A stretch of 64,000 bases of DNA from Trochalopteron elliotii (Eukaryota > Chordata > Aves > Passeriformes > Leiothrichidae). Of the stretch, positions 1 to 11,400 are shown in pieces. The DNA lies in NCBI GenBank assembly GCA_024734555.1, contig JANPWX010000614.1, positions 278,649 through 342,648 of the forward strand, given 5' to 3'. Numbering within the stretch: the first letter of the stretch is position 1; each line of letters opens with the position of its first letter. A program made the translations under genes and the position numbers. The notes under the pieces were generated by a model, which was given only the letters and a program-made list of their open reading frames with translations, had not been told where the DNA came from and did not search any database.

Positions 1-2101
1 CTACCTGAGCCATGCTGGCTCCCCTCCGAAGGGATAACCTTAGAAGAAAATTTTAATCAATTTGTACTTCAGACATAAGAATGGCAGAGAGAAAGGGTTG
101 GGTGTCTGGCCCAGAATTTGAAATGAGCTGTTTAGAGCCCATAGCCCCATTTGCTCTCTCACTTGCTCTGACAACTGCTTCATTCATTCAGGCTGAACAG
201 CTGAGGAGCTACCCCTGCCTGGCTACACTTTAAAAATCAGATCCTCACAAGGAAAACACAAAAATTTATGGTTCTACTTTAAGATTTGCAGAATGTGAAC
301 ACTGAAAAAAGTTGGATCTCCACAAGGTTTCTTTAACAGTTTTGGGGGTTGAAAAAAAAATCTGAGTACAATGATACACATAATTTGCTCTTGCCTCAGA
401 CAATGCCACTACAGCCTGGAACTCATTGGGGAATAGGGTAGAGAGATACGGTGGGAAGATAAAGAGGGGTGTGTTGGGATGTTTAGGGGCACAGGATAAC
501 AACACTGTGTTAGTGTTGTTAGTACTGTTACCTCATGTTTGAGGGGAGAAAGGGAACAATATCAGGAATACTGGAAAATCCTCTCTAATGGTGAATGGTC
601 CCAGGCCACACACCACAGAGCAGAGACACAGTATAAAATCACACTTTGATAGCCTTGAACAAAAAGGCTTTGCACTGGATCAACTCTCCCACAGCCCAAA
701 ACCCAGAGGTTGACATTTTATACATGGTATGACAAACTCAGCATAGTTGTGATGCTGTGTCTGGTAAAGGTCAGGTATGTATTAAGAAATTATTTGGAGC
801 ATCCAAACATGATATTAAGAACTGTGGAACCACAGCTTGAAGGAACAAGATGCTTTCACAGAACACCTGAGAAGGCCTGTGGGAGAAGAGCAGGCTAGAT
901 TTCACATCCTGGCTCCAAAATTCATCAAGGTGAACTTTAGTATTCAGACAAGCACAATAAAGGCCAAGTATCTCACAGCCCTACCTTCACCTCTGCCTCT
1001 TTGTAAAGCATTATGCACTTTGAGTCACTGCTCTCCACAGATACAGCCCTTCCAGCAGAGAGAGCTGCACTGGCTACACCACAAGCACACCTTGAATTTC
1101 TAGTCTTTCACATGCCTGAAAAGGAAATAAATAAATCACTGCAAAGTGTAACATGGTATTTATTCCTTGTGGTGAAACCAGGACGTTTGATTAAGTTTAG
1201 CATTGAGCAGGTATATACCTACAGCATCAGGGCATAAGAGTGTTGCAAGAAAATGAGCATCAAGGCACAGTTTTTAAGCTAAAAGCCCTGAAATACACAA
1301 ATGTATGCACTGACACATCCAGGGGCAGTCATGAAGTCCTAAACCTGTTCATGGCCTAGCTACCAGTAGGCACTGCAAAAATAGCCCAGGACCTCAAGAG
1401 AGGGCCATATGGGAGATGACTTAATAGACCTAGAAGTATTTCAGCTAAATTGCTAAATTCACGCCCTTCTGCAGATTAGAGAGGAATTCCCAAAATCTCC
1501 TATTTTTGTTGTTCAAAATCTATATAGCTATGCAACAATGCAGCCAATAGAAACTCTCTCAACTCCCTGCAATGACAACTATGGCTGTTTCAACACATTT
1601 GGATGAAAAGTTTCCAAGTCCTCAGAAGACAAATGCCCCACCCTGCAATTCCTCTAAGGAAGCCACACAGACTGTACCCTCTGCAGCCAGACACACACCT
1701 ACCCCTACCCTCAGAGAGCTTCAGAAGGAGTGACAGACTGAACAAGGAGGCAGACCAAAGGTCTTTCAGTACAGGGCAAACACCAGCATCCAGAGGCTGT
1801 GGGCTAAGCCAGTGCTGTAGTGCAATCCCCACAAATGCTAAGCAATGACTGGTACAGGTTGCTCACACCTCACCATGATAAAGGAATGCCAATATTGCTG
1901 TGGGCAGAATGACCCACTGATCACCTGGATCCCCGGGGCCTCAAGGAGAGCTCTGTAGTCACGACCACAACTCAAAGCCAATGAATAGGAAGGACAAATG
2001 AAGCGCCAGTTGCAAGTCGGTGCAACACCCGAGACAAGCGCCCTCAGCCTCCGGCAGCGTTTAGAGACAATTAGCCCCAAACCCCACTAGCACCGGAGCA
2101 G

Positions 2102-2141
2102 AGCAATTCACCTGCAGCAATTCACCTGCAGCAATTCACCA
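2102..2141. repeat. Short tandem repeat, 14-bp unit x about 2.8
   Basis: The unit agcaattcacctgc occurs at 2102-2115 and 2116-2129, and partly at 2130-2141. There is no sign of coding function. Confidence 0.85.
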
Positions 2142-2319
2142 CTGTCCTCAGCAGCAGCCTGGGAGTGCAGGAAGGAAGGGACAGAAAAGTACTGAAGTAA
2201 GAGCCAAAAGGAGCACTCACACATTCTGTTATTTCATCTCCTGCTCGTTCACCAACACACGGGCAGTATCTAAAGGAATCTGCATTTCGCTGGAAAATTG
2301 CTGGGCAGGCTTCTGAATT

Positions 2320-3070
2320 CAAGAAGCGGCTGGAGGACAGCACTTCAGATCGGGCATGCCACTCCCAGCTCCGAGACCGAACCACAGCACCGCACCAGCC
2401 TCCGCACGGCCGCGGGCCCCGGAGCCCTGTGCTGCTGCACCCTCCCTGTGCTCGCACCACTGCCAGGAGTTCCTCTCATCCTTCCCCACGCTACTCCCAG
2501 CACCCAAACAGCTCAAGGCACAGAAGCAAATAGGCAGAGCACCCACGTACAAGGACTCCCGACGGCTGCCGGGGTCCTCTCAGGCGACGGCACCAACTCG
2601 CTGCCGCGTTCTCCGGTGGCCCGGACCAGCCAGATGCCAGCACAGCCCGGCTCTCCCACAGCCAACTTTCAGGGAGGCGGCTATTTGAAAACCTGCGGCC
2701 GTCTTTGTTTGGTTGGGGCAGAGCCAGCAAGGGCTGCCGGGAAGGTCACCCAGGAGGACACAGATGTACCAGGAGGGTGGAGCCCTTCTCGTAACCCTTT
2801 CGGGGCAGCCGCGCTCTAGGGCCGCCAGGAGCCACGTCGCCTTAGGGCGCAGAGCCGTCTGTCCCGTCTCGGAGCACAGCCCAGGCGTGGCTGGTCACAG
2901 CCGTGAGAGAGGACGGAGGAGAAGCCTCACAGGAGGCAGCGCTGCCTTCCCTAGAGGTCCCTGGAAGCACCAGCTCCATCCCTGCGGGAGGATGGTGGCT
3001 GCGCTCTGCCAGCCGGGCTGCTGGCATGGGGCGGAGGCCAGAGCGGGGCCGTTCGCTCTGAAACCGAAGT
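2320..3070. other. GC-rich block of unknown function
   Basis: Base composition rises sharply compared with the flanks, with clusters of CpG (for example 2405-2425, 2560-2620 and 2805-2870). Long open frames appear on both strands only because stops are rare in GC-rich DNA. None resembles a known protein. It could be the promoter of an unseen gene or noncoding RNA, or a decayed CpG island. Confidence 0.5.
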
Positions 3071-3469
3071 AGATATGTGCTTTGAGCTGTTCTCATCTCT
3101 GCTGGTGCCCCCAAATGAGACGTTCAGATGTCTCTCCTCGTTCGGGCTTAGCTTAAAGGCTTGGTCCTGCCAGCTGCTGGCAGCCCCTGGAAGTGGCTCA
3201 GACACCCCCACACTGCCACCCCCGTCCTGGGGCTGGCCCTGCCGCTCACAACTCTGCAGGAACCTGCTTCAGCTAACAGCTTGCAGGAAACCTTTTTCAC
3301 AGTATTATTATTTTTCTGCTGGTTCAGTGACCCTACTTGCCCACCCCTGGAGAGATGAGAGCTGTTATGAGAATAAGGGTGTTCAAGACTTTGGGATCAG
3401 TCAGCTTTTATGGCTTTGCCATAACTGAGAGAGAGAAAAAATGTTAAACACTGTGAGTGCAGACATGTG

Positions 3470-3776
3470 GGCATTGGGCTCTGCTCCCAGGGAACAAGAG
3501 ACAGGATAAGGGGAAATGGCCTCAAGTTGCATCAGGGATGGTTTCATTTGGATATTAGGGAAATACTCCTCACAGAATGGGTGGTCAGGCATTAGAAGAG
3601 GCTGCCCAGGACAGTGGTAGAATCACCATCTCTGGAAGTGTTTTTTAAAAAAAAAGTAAATGTGGCACCTAGTGACATGGTTTAGTGGTGGCCTCGGCAG
3701 TGCCGTGGGAATGGCACTGAAATTAGACTCAATGATCTTAGAGGGCTTTCCCAACCTAAATGATTCCATGATTCTA
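3470..3776 (+). mobile_element. CR1 LINE 3' fragment
   Basis: Shows the CR1 tail pattern: gggaacaagagacaggata, ggtggtcaggcattagaag, gaggctgcccaggacagtgg and cccaacctaaatgattccat, ending in the short gattcta repeats. It is 5'-truncated, as is usual for CR1. Confidence 0.85.
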
Positions 3777-4759
3777 GGTTCATCATGACAGTCTACTATT
3801 AGTCCTCATTTGACACAATGCAGTTTCTCATTGAACCCATGTAAACTTTTAGTAGACTACAAAATCACTTGTGAGGGAAATCTGCCCTTGACCAAGAAGT
3901 TTTGTGAAGAGCAACTTCTTTTTTGCTTTGTTTGGGAGGTTGGTTTTTTTTGTTTGTTTTCTGAACCTGTTCCATGGCAGGTTTTATGTAATAGCCCTTG
4001 GCTTTGCAACAGAATAGAAAATAAGCCTGTTTTTCTTCTTGCCACACATGAATTTACAGACATGCAATACAGACTTGCCCTGGTCTTGCTCATGTCCTGT
4101 GATGGAGGTAGATGGGACATATCCTTGCACTGCATTCAAGAGGTGAATCTTCCATCATTAGGAATTTAATAGATATGCCTGTGGCCATACACATCAGCTG
4201 ATCAGCACACCTGCTTCTCAGAAAGGTCTGTCACTTTTAAGGCCCTGCATTACGGATGGGGTCAAAATACACTTCTGACTTCGTTCCTCTGAAGTCAAAA
4301 GTCAGGCAGCCAGTGTGGTCAGAAGTTCAGAAGGTCAGTGCCTGCAGTGGCAAATTTCCTTTTAAGTTCACCGCAAACACATTTGGCAGGGAGAAAGAGA
4401 GAGGATATCCTTCCCTCAATGACATGAAATGCCACTGTATAGCGCTCCATCTTAAGTCCTTCATTCTCCTCTTCCCAATCTTCTTGCAGTTGAGATGGCA
4501 AATTCCCTCAGAGTAGTGCCGTCCCTACACCCATCACCACCCCAAATCAGAGTCTGCGTGCTGTGGATCTGCAACCTGCAGCTGAGACACGGTGGGCCCA
4601 GAATTCACGTGTGGAGGCTGCAGCCTGCTGGGTTCGAAAGCTCTTAATACCCAGAGCTGAAGCCCCAGCTGCTATTGTCATTACTATTATTATGCAGGAC
4701 AGAATTTGCAGGAACTTTTATTTCACCGGTTAGTGTAACTGCACCCTCCCCCCACCTGG
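3777..4759. other. Unique sequence upstream of the RNPS1 promoter
   Basis: No gene, RNA or repeat recognised. Includes T-rich runs at about 3918-3960. Confidence 0.5.
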
Positions 4760-5450
4760 CTCCTGTTCGCTTTAAGCCTTTCCGTCCGTCCCGCCCCCGC
4801 CATGACGCTGTCACCGCGCGCCGGCGCTACCGCTTCCCGCCCGCTTTCGTCAATCTCGCGCGACGGGCGGGGAGCGGTGGCGGCGCTGAGGATGTGAGTG
4901 CGGGGCGGGGGCTGCGCCATCCGCGTCCATCTGGCCGCGCCGCGGCCCTACTGGAACTACCGTANNNNNNNNNNNNNNNNNNNNNNNNNNNNNNNNNNNN
5001 NNNNNNNNNNNNNNNNNNNNNNNNNNNNNNNNNNNNNNNNNNNNNNNNNNNNNNNNNNNNNNNNNNNNNNNNNNNNNNNNNNNNNNNNNNNNNNNNNNNN
5101 NNNNNNNNNNNNNNNNNNNNNNNNNNNNNNNNNNNNNNNNNNNNNNNNNNNNNNNNNNNNNNNNNNNNNNNNNNNNNNNNNNNNNNNNNNNNNNNNNNNN
5201 NNNNNNNNNNNNNNNNNNNNNNNNNNNNNNNNNNNNNNNNNNNNNNNNNNNNNNNNNNNNNNNNNNNNNNNNNNNNNNCGGGCCCGAGGGGCGGGTTGCT
5301 GTGCTGATCTCGCCGCCCCCTGCCCCACGGGCGCTGTACCGGACCCACGGCGTGCGGATCTGGCTGCCTCGCGCCTCGCCGGCCCCAGAGCTGGGCCGAG
5401 CGGCCGTAGTGGGCAGAGAAGTGCCGGACGCCGAACCCTCCTCACACCAG
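4760..5450 (+). promoter_or_regulatory. RNPS1: CpG island and promoter region of RNPS1
   Basis: This is a dense CpG and GC-rich block with GC boxes (for example around 4790-4800 and 4863-4872) and a CGCG-rich stretch at about 4854-4865. It immediately precedes and surrounds the first RNPS1 exon, whose donor is at 4894-4895 (gtgagt). The island continues on the far side of the assembly gap to about 5450. There is no obvious TATA box, which suits a housekeeping CpG promoter. The transcription start cannot be placed from sequence alone. Confidence 0.7.
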
Positions 5451-8400
5451 GAATTCTGCGGGTTTGCAGCTGAGGACCTGAAGCAAATTGTCATTAAAAG
5501 ACTCGCCTGTAGCCATACGGGAAGCCTGGGAGCGAGCGAGTTTGCTTCCTTTGCCACAGAGCTGCTGCTCTGAGTGTGCAGATTCTGTCTCTAAAGCACA
5601 AGTGTGTGTGAGATTGGAGGTTTGGTTTGTGTAGATTGCTCTTAGACTTTCTGGTTTGAAGTGGATGCCCCTAAACCAGCTATTTGTTAGAGTGAGAGGT
5701 TTTTGATTGTAGGGAAGAAGCACATCGCTTAGAAATGCAGTATTGTACAGCCTTGTGTGAGGACTGATTTATTCTTTCTACATGTTCTAGTGAATGCTTG
5801 AACTTGTGCCGATGAAAATGCCCACAGGGTAGGGTGAGGTTTCCAACTAAAGTGAGCTTGGCCAGTGGCATTGCTGAGAAAGGAGTAAAACCACTGGTTA
5901 GTTTGGAGATTGCTTAAACGCAGCATCATTTGGTGAATGTTCTAAAGCCATGTGTCTGATCTGCCTAGTAAGTGCCTGTCCCAAGGAGCAGCAAGCAGTG
6001 AAACCTGAAATATCACAGCCAGGTGGGGGTCAGGCTCTTCTCCTAGGCAATGGGCAACAGGACAAGAGGACACAGTCTTAAGACGCTCTGGGAAGGTTTA
6101 GATTGGACATTAGGAAGAATGTCTTCACCGAAAAAGCAATTGGGCTTTGTAAGGGGATGCCCGGGGAGGTTGTGGAGTCACTGGCCCTCGAGGTGTTTAT
6201 GGAAAGACTGGATGTGGCAATGAGTGCTCTGGTCTAGTTGACATGGTGGTGTTGGATCAGAGGTTGGACTTGATGGTCTTAGAGGTCTGTTCCAATATAG
6301 TTGGTTCTCTGTTTCTATTTCCTGCCTCAGCAGCAGGCTGGTAACAGCAAACATGCTGGTCTTTATCCATGTTTCCTCTTCCCTTCTCCCAGAAGGTGTG
6401 AAACCAGATCTGACTCCTGGGTGCTGGCAGATAGTTTTGTATGCTGATAACATCATTACTCAGATAGTCCCCAGGTGCAGGAGGAGCTGTGATGTTAGGC
6501 AGAGATAACCCAAACCTGACTATGGGATATTTAGAAGAAGAAAAATGGGTTCTGGGGTGACCTGATTGCAGCGTTGGAGTACCTGAAATGAACCTGTAAG
6601 AAGGATGGAGAGAGATGTTTTACAAGAGCATGGAGTGCCAGGACAAGGGGGAATGGCTTCTCACTGACAGAGGGTAGGTTTAGGTAGATTAGAAAGAAAT
6701 TCTTCCATGTGAGGGTGGTGAGGTCCTGGCCCAGGTTGCCCAGAGAAGCCCCATCCCTTGAAGTGTTCAAGGCCAGGTTGGAGCAACCTGTTATAGTGGA
6801 AGCTGTCCCTGCCCATGGCTGGAGGGTTGGAAAGTGATGAGCTGTAAGGTTCACACCATCCCGAACCAGTCAGTGATTCTGTGATTTTATGAAAGGAAAA
6901 TCTTAAGTTTCCTGGTTTTGTGAAACCAGGAACCTGTCTGTTCTGTACCCCCCAGCTGGGCTCATGCAGGGGCTTTCCAAACTGCAGTCCCCTCACACCT
7001 TGTACTGGAGAGGCACGGCACAGAGCTGGATAGAAATGTCCTAAAGCTGAGTGACATACACAGCTTTGCTTGTCTTGACTTCTTTTGCAATGCCCATGGG
7101 ACAAGTCCATAGACTGCTTTCTTGCTGCCTCTGGTGCTAGAGGAGACATTTCCTTTCCCAGCAAGCTTTGCCAGTGGCACATCTGTGGTGTGAGTTTCCT
7201 GTCTTCCATGCAGAAAGAACATGGGTGTTTCCTGGTTTCTGCAGAGAGCTGGGTTTGTGAATATTCATTTGTGTGGCTTCTTGCAGTTGGTGTATTAGGG
7301 AAAACTGTGAAGCTGAAAATCAGGAAAGCAAGTTTGGCTGTTCGGAAGTAATCTCTTCCCAACCATACATTGAATTGCAATTCAGAGAATAGAATAATTG
7401 CTTAGCAGAAATGCAGAAGCAACAAGATTGTTGGATGCTGTGAGCTGGAGAAATTATTTTTCTTGTTCACTGAGTTTGCCTGTGATGCATGTGAGGATGG
7501 AGGTGTTTCCAACATCCTTCATTACTGTGCATATTCAGTGCCACTGCAGATAAGGCTGGCAGCTCCAACATACTTCAGCTCATTCCCTGAATGTTTAATT
7601 CCTTAGCCGAGGGTACCACACTCGTTTAGAGGTTATTAAAACCTTGGAGGCAGGTTTGTAATGCAGGTTTTAAACAATCCTCATGGAATAATCAAAATGC
7701 AACATGTTTATAGATGTTGCAGATTTTGTGATGGATGCAGCCCTCACATGGGAAACATCTGGAAGTCAAATAATGCCCAGCATTTCAGTGCTAAATAGAG
7801 AGGTGTTAAATCTGTCTCCTTTCAGATCTTGAGCAAAGAGAGAACTGGTTCTCTGAATCGAGGAGTTAGAAGTGAGATTTGAGACGTGGGGTTCATTCAG
7901 TGCTGCTTTGGATATCTCTGAAGGGGAAAAGGAGTTACCAGGATTGAAAAAGAAGAGTTTCCTAGAACTTTTTCTAAAGTGTCAGGAATTGCCTAATGCT
8001 TTAACTCTGCAGTTTCAGCGATCCTGAATTACATTCGAAGTTCAGTGTTTTCTGTTTCTGTCCTGTTCTTTATTTGGGTTTGGGGCTTTTGTCATCTGTG
8101 TTTTTTTGAATTAAGCAATGCCTTCTGCAATTTGTTGTTGAAGGGCTCCCTCACCAACCAAGCGCAAGGACAGGTCTGAAGAGAAATCAAAGGACCGGTC
8201 CAAGGATAAAGCAGCCACTAAGGAATCGGGTGAAAAGGATCGTGGTCGGGACAAGACACGCAAAAGACGCAGTGCTTCCAGTGGGAGCAGCAGTACCAGG
8301 TGGGCACTTTCATGGGAGTATCAAATGACAGCATTTTCAGAAATCGGTAGCTTTATTTGTTGTAGTCTTGGATCTGCTGAAAGCTTGTGTTGTGTTAATC

Positions 8401-11400
8401 ACTATGTGATTTTGTCTAACTTAAGAGGGTTTAATATTTTAGATATGAATTTCTTTGGCTCTTTGGTGAGCTGTGGGGCCTCAGTCACAGTTGCCCTCTC
8501 TGTAGTGGTCTGAAGTTTCTCAGCTGTTGTTTTTCTGGGTATTCCATGTCGGACAATCCCTTTTTCTGACTTAAGAGATGGGGTTCTTGAGAGGCATTTT
8601 AAAGACTTTTGTTCTATTTTTAGTCTCATGAGAAGGGTGAGACGTACAGATGTTACAATTCACACAGTCACAGTCAGAAGCCAAACTATTTTTAAATTAC
8701 AATACATTATAAATGTTTTTTGGCCTGTCAGCTTTTGCCACGCAATGCTGCTAATGCTTTTAAGCCAATTATGTAAAAACACCTCATGTGAGTCCTACTA
8801 CAATACATCTTTCATAGTTCTTTTTCTGTAAAATATCTAGTCTGTTTGCAAGGTCATCATTTGAAACTTGTTTCCAGTTTAATTTCTCTCTCAACAATGT
8901 CTGTCCTATTCCATGGCCTTTCTAAATCAGCATATTTTATCTCAGAAGTTTGCATGCAAATACATATGTGAGCCTTTTGTCAGGCTTTGAGAATTCTCTA
9001 CAAATCCATTTCCCACAATTGTACTAATTTTTCCCTCTTGAAACAGATCCCGTTCCAGCTCAACTTCCAGCTCAGGGTCCAGCTCCAGCACTGGTTCTAG
9101 CAGTGGCTCAAGTTCCTCTTCTGCCTCAAGCCGCTCTGGGAGCTCCAGCACCTCCCGCAGTTCCAGCTCCAGCAGCTCTTCCGGGTCTCCCAGTCCCTCT
9201 CGGCGGAGACATGACAACAGGAGACGGTCCCGCTCCAAGTGAGTTTTATTTGTCTTCTAGGACTTGCCAGATGTCAGGTTAATTCCATGTAGAATACAAG
9301 ATTGTGATTAGAACAGATTGTTCTCTGAGGACCATTTGCTTTCTCCATAACTTAGAGATGTGAATTTTACTAGAATGGGTGTGCTCCGTTTTCTTAGAAT
9401 CCATACATACGCCCTGTAGGAAGAGAGTGTAAATCCCTGTAGGAACAGAGATTAAAAACCTAATTTTTAACAGTTGAAAGATTTTAAATATATTTTTTAG
9501 AAGCGGTTTTAATCAGCATTTCCTTAGTAGTATGGGCCTAGATCAGAGTAAAGCTGTTCAGTTCTTGTAAATTATAGCCACAACTAACAGAAAAGTCAGG
9601 GCTAAAACCAGGATGTATGTGTATATGTGTATATTTATATTCTTATTTATAAAAAAAAAAAAATAGGAAGGAGGGCAAAGGAAGCCTCTATAAGGGTGAC
9701 ATGGGAATCAAACCATCTTAATGTCTGTACAGTTTTTCCTTTGTGTAAGGAATAAAAATCTGCTTAAGGCATTGTGCGGTTTTTAGTGTATCACTCAATT
9801 TATGGCCTTTAGGATTAGGAAGAAGCATAAATATAAATTTTCTACATACTGATTTTTTTTACAGATTAAAGTTTTGTTCCAGATTTTTTTTAACTGCAAA
9901 GGCATTGTATGTGGCTGCAGCTAATATTATACAGCTAATTTTAAATATATCTTTTAACATTTTTGGACCTCTGTAGCGAATGGAGGATACAGAAACACAA
10001 ATAATTGAATCTGTTCATTTGCCTGGTTGTGATATGCTGTGATGTTTATGGCCTTATTTTGCCTCTTCAGTTGTTGAGGCAAAGGATGGTTTTGTGTTAG
10101 CTACTGGGAAATGCTTTAACTATGACCACAACTTCATAGAAGTGCTTGCTAAGTTGCAGTGAAACTGAAAACTTGTAAAAAAAGTTCTCAAATTGAAAAA
10201 GGTTCTAAAGCAAAAGCAGACAAGACAAATGCAAGTCCTGAGGTCTTTCTGAGTGGAACACCCTCACCACCACCCCAACATTGTTAACTTCTTCAGGACA
10301 AAGATGCCGTTTAATAAAAATGGTATTTTTAATCATGTGATAATGGCTGGCTTCAATCTTGTCCTGCATGTTCCCTGAAAACTGTAAATGTTTTCTGATG
10401 TCCAAATCAGGTCCAAACCACCCAAGAGAGATGAAAAGGAGCGGAAGAGGCGGAGCCCATCACCCAGACCCACAAAAGTGCATGTTGGAAGGCTCACTAG
10501 AAACGTGACCAAGGTAATAATGGCATGTTTCCCTATAGTCAAGCATTCATATTCTTCTGTGAGAATGTGTGAGTTGCTCTTTCAGAACTCTCGGGACTTT
10601 TTGGTTACTAGAGAGTTGCCAAGGTGTTCCTGTTCGATATTGTTCCTTTGTGTCCCAGTTGATCAGTGAGGAAAATTTTGGTAGGATTTTAGTGAGTCAA
10701 ATACTATGAAGACTTCTGAAAAACTGTAGTGTTTAAGAAGTCTGCCTGTTTTGTCAGTATTCCAGACCTTATATCCTGCTTTACTAGGAAGAAAATTATA
10801 GAATTTGGGACAACAGCTGAAGTTACCTTGGAGGCATGAAGGGAATCAGGCAGTTCTTGATAAAGGATCTACAGAGATCTGGGCTGGCTTGAGTTTTCTT
10901 TGCTAGAATGTAATTTAAAGGTCTTCAGGAGTAAAAGGTTTAGGCTGGTGAAAAAATTATGTACTGTGGATTTAGTGCTCTCTGCCAGCCAGACCTGGCT
11001 GGTGAACGTGCTCTGTGTTAATAAGGCTCTCTCCCCCTCTCTCTCTACAGGATCACATCATGGAAATTTTTTCCACTTACGGAAAGATTAAAATGATTGA
11101 CATGCCAGTTGACAGGCTAAACCCACACCTCTCCAAAGGTTATGCATATGTGGAGTTTGAGAACCCAGATGATGCTGAGAAAGCTCTGAAACACATGGAT
11201 GGAGGTAGGTACTGACCTGCAAGGAGCCTGGGGGCTTTTAAAAATCTTCAGAGTAGATGAATTTGATCAGAAAATGAGTTAGAGGTGATAGGTGTCTTTG
11301 GTGAACTGATGTAAAGTACTGTCAGTTTTCAGCCCAAATGGCTTTTGTGAGCTTCAGGACAGATGGAAGAATCACAGAACTATTAAAACTAATCTTTTTT

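Larger units (their letters stand above)
1..3460. other. Intergenic stretch with no recognisable gene
   Basis: Open frames here are short, overlap on both strands and resemble no family I know. No splice-consistent exon series was seen. An isolated AATAAA at 956-961 has no gene to serve. The only structures noted are the short tandem repeat at 2102-2141 and the GC-rich block at 2320-3070. Confidence 0.6.

Noticed and set aside
2298..3072. Long open frames on both strands in the GC-rich block
   Set aside because: Overlapping frames on both strands are explained by scarcity of stop codons in GC-rich DNA, and the proteins are low-complexity without a familiar domain.
4675..5557. Open frames passing through the N gap
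   Set aside because: They exist only because unknown bases cannot contain stop codons.
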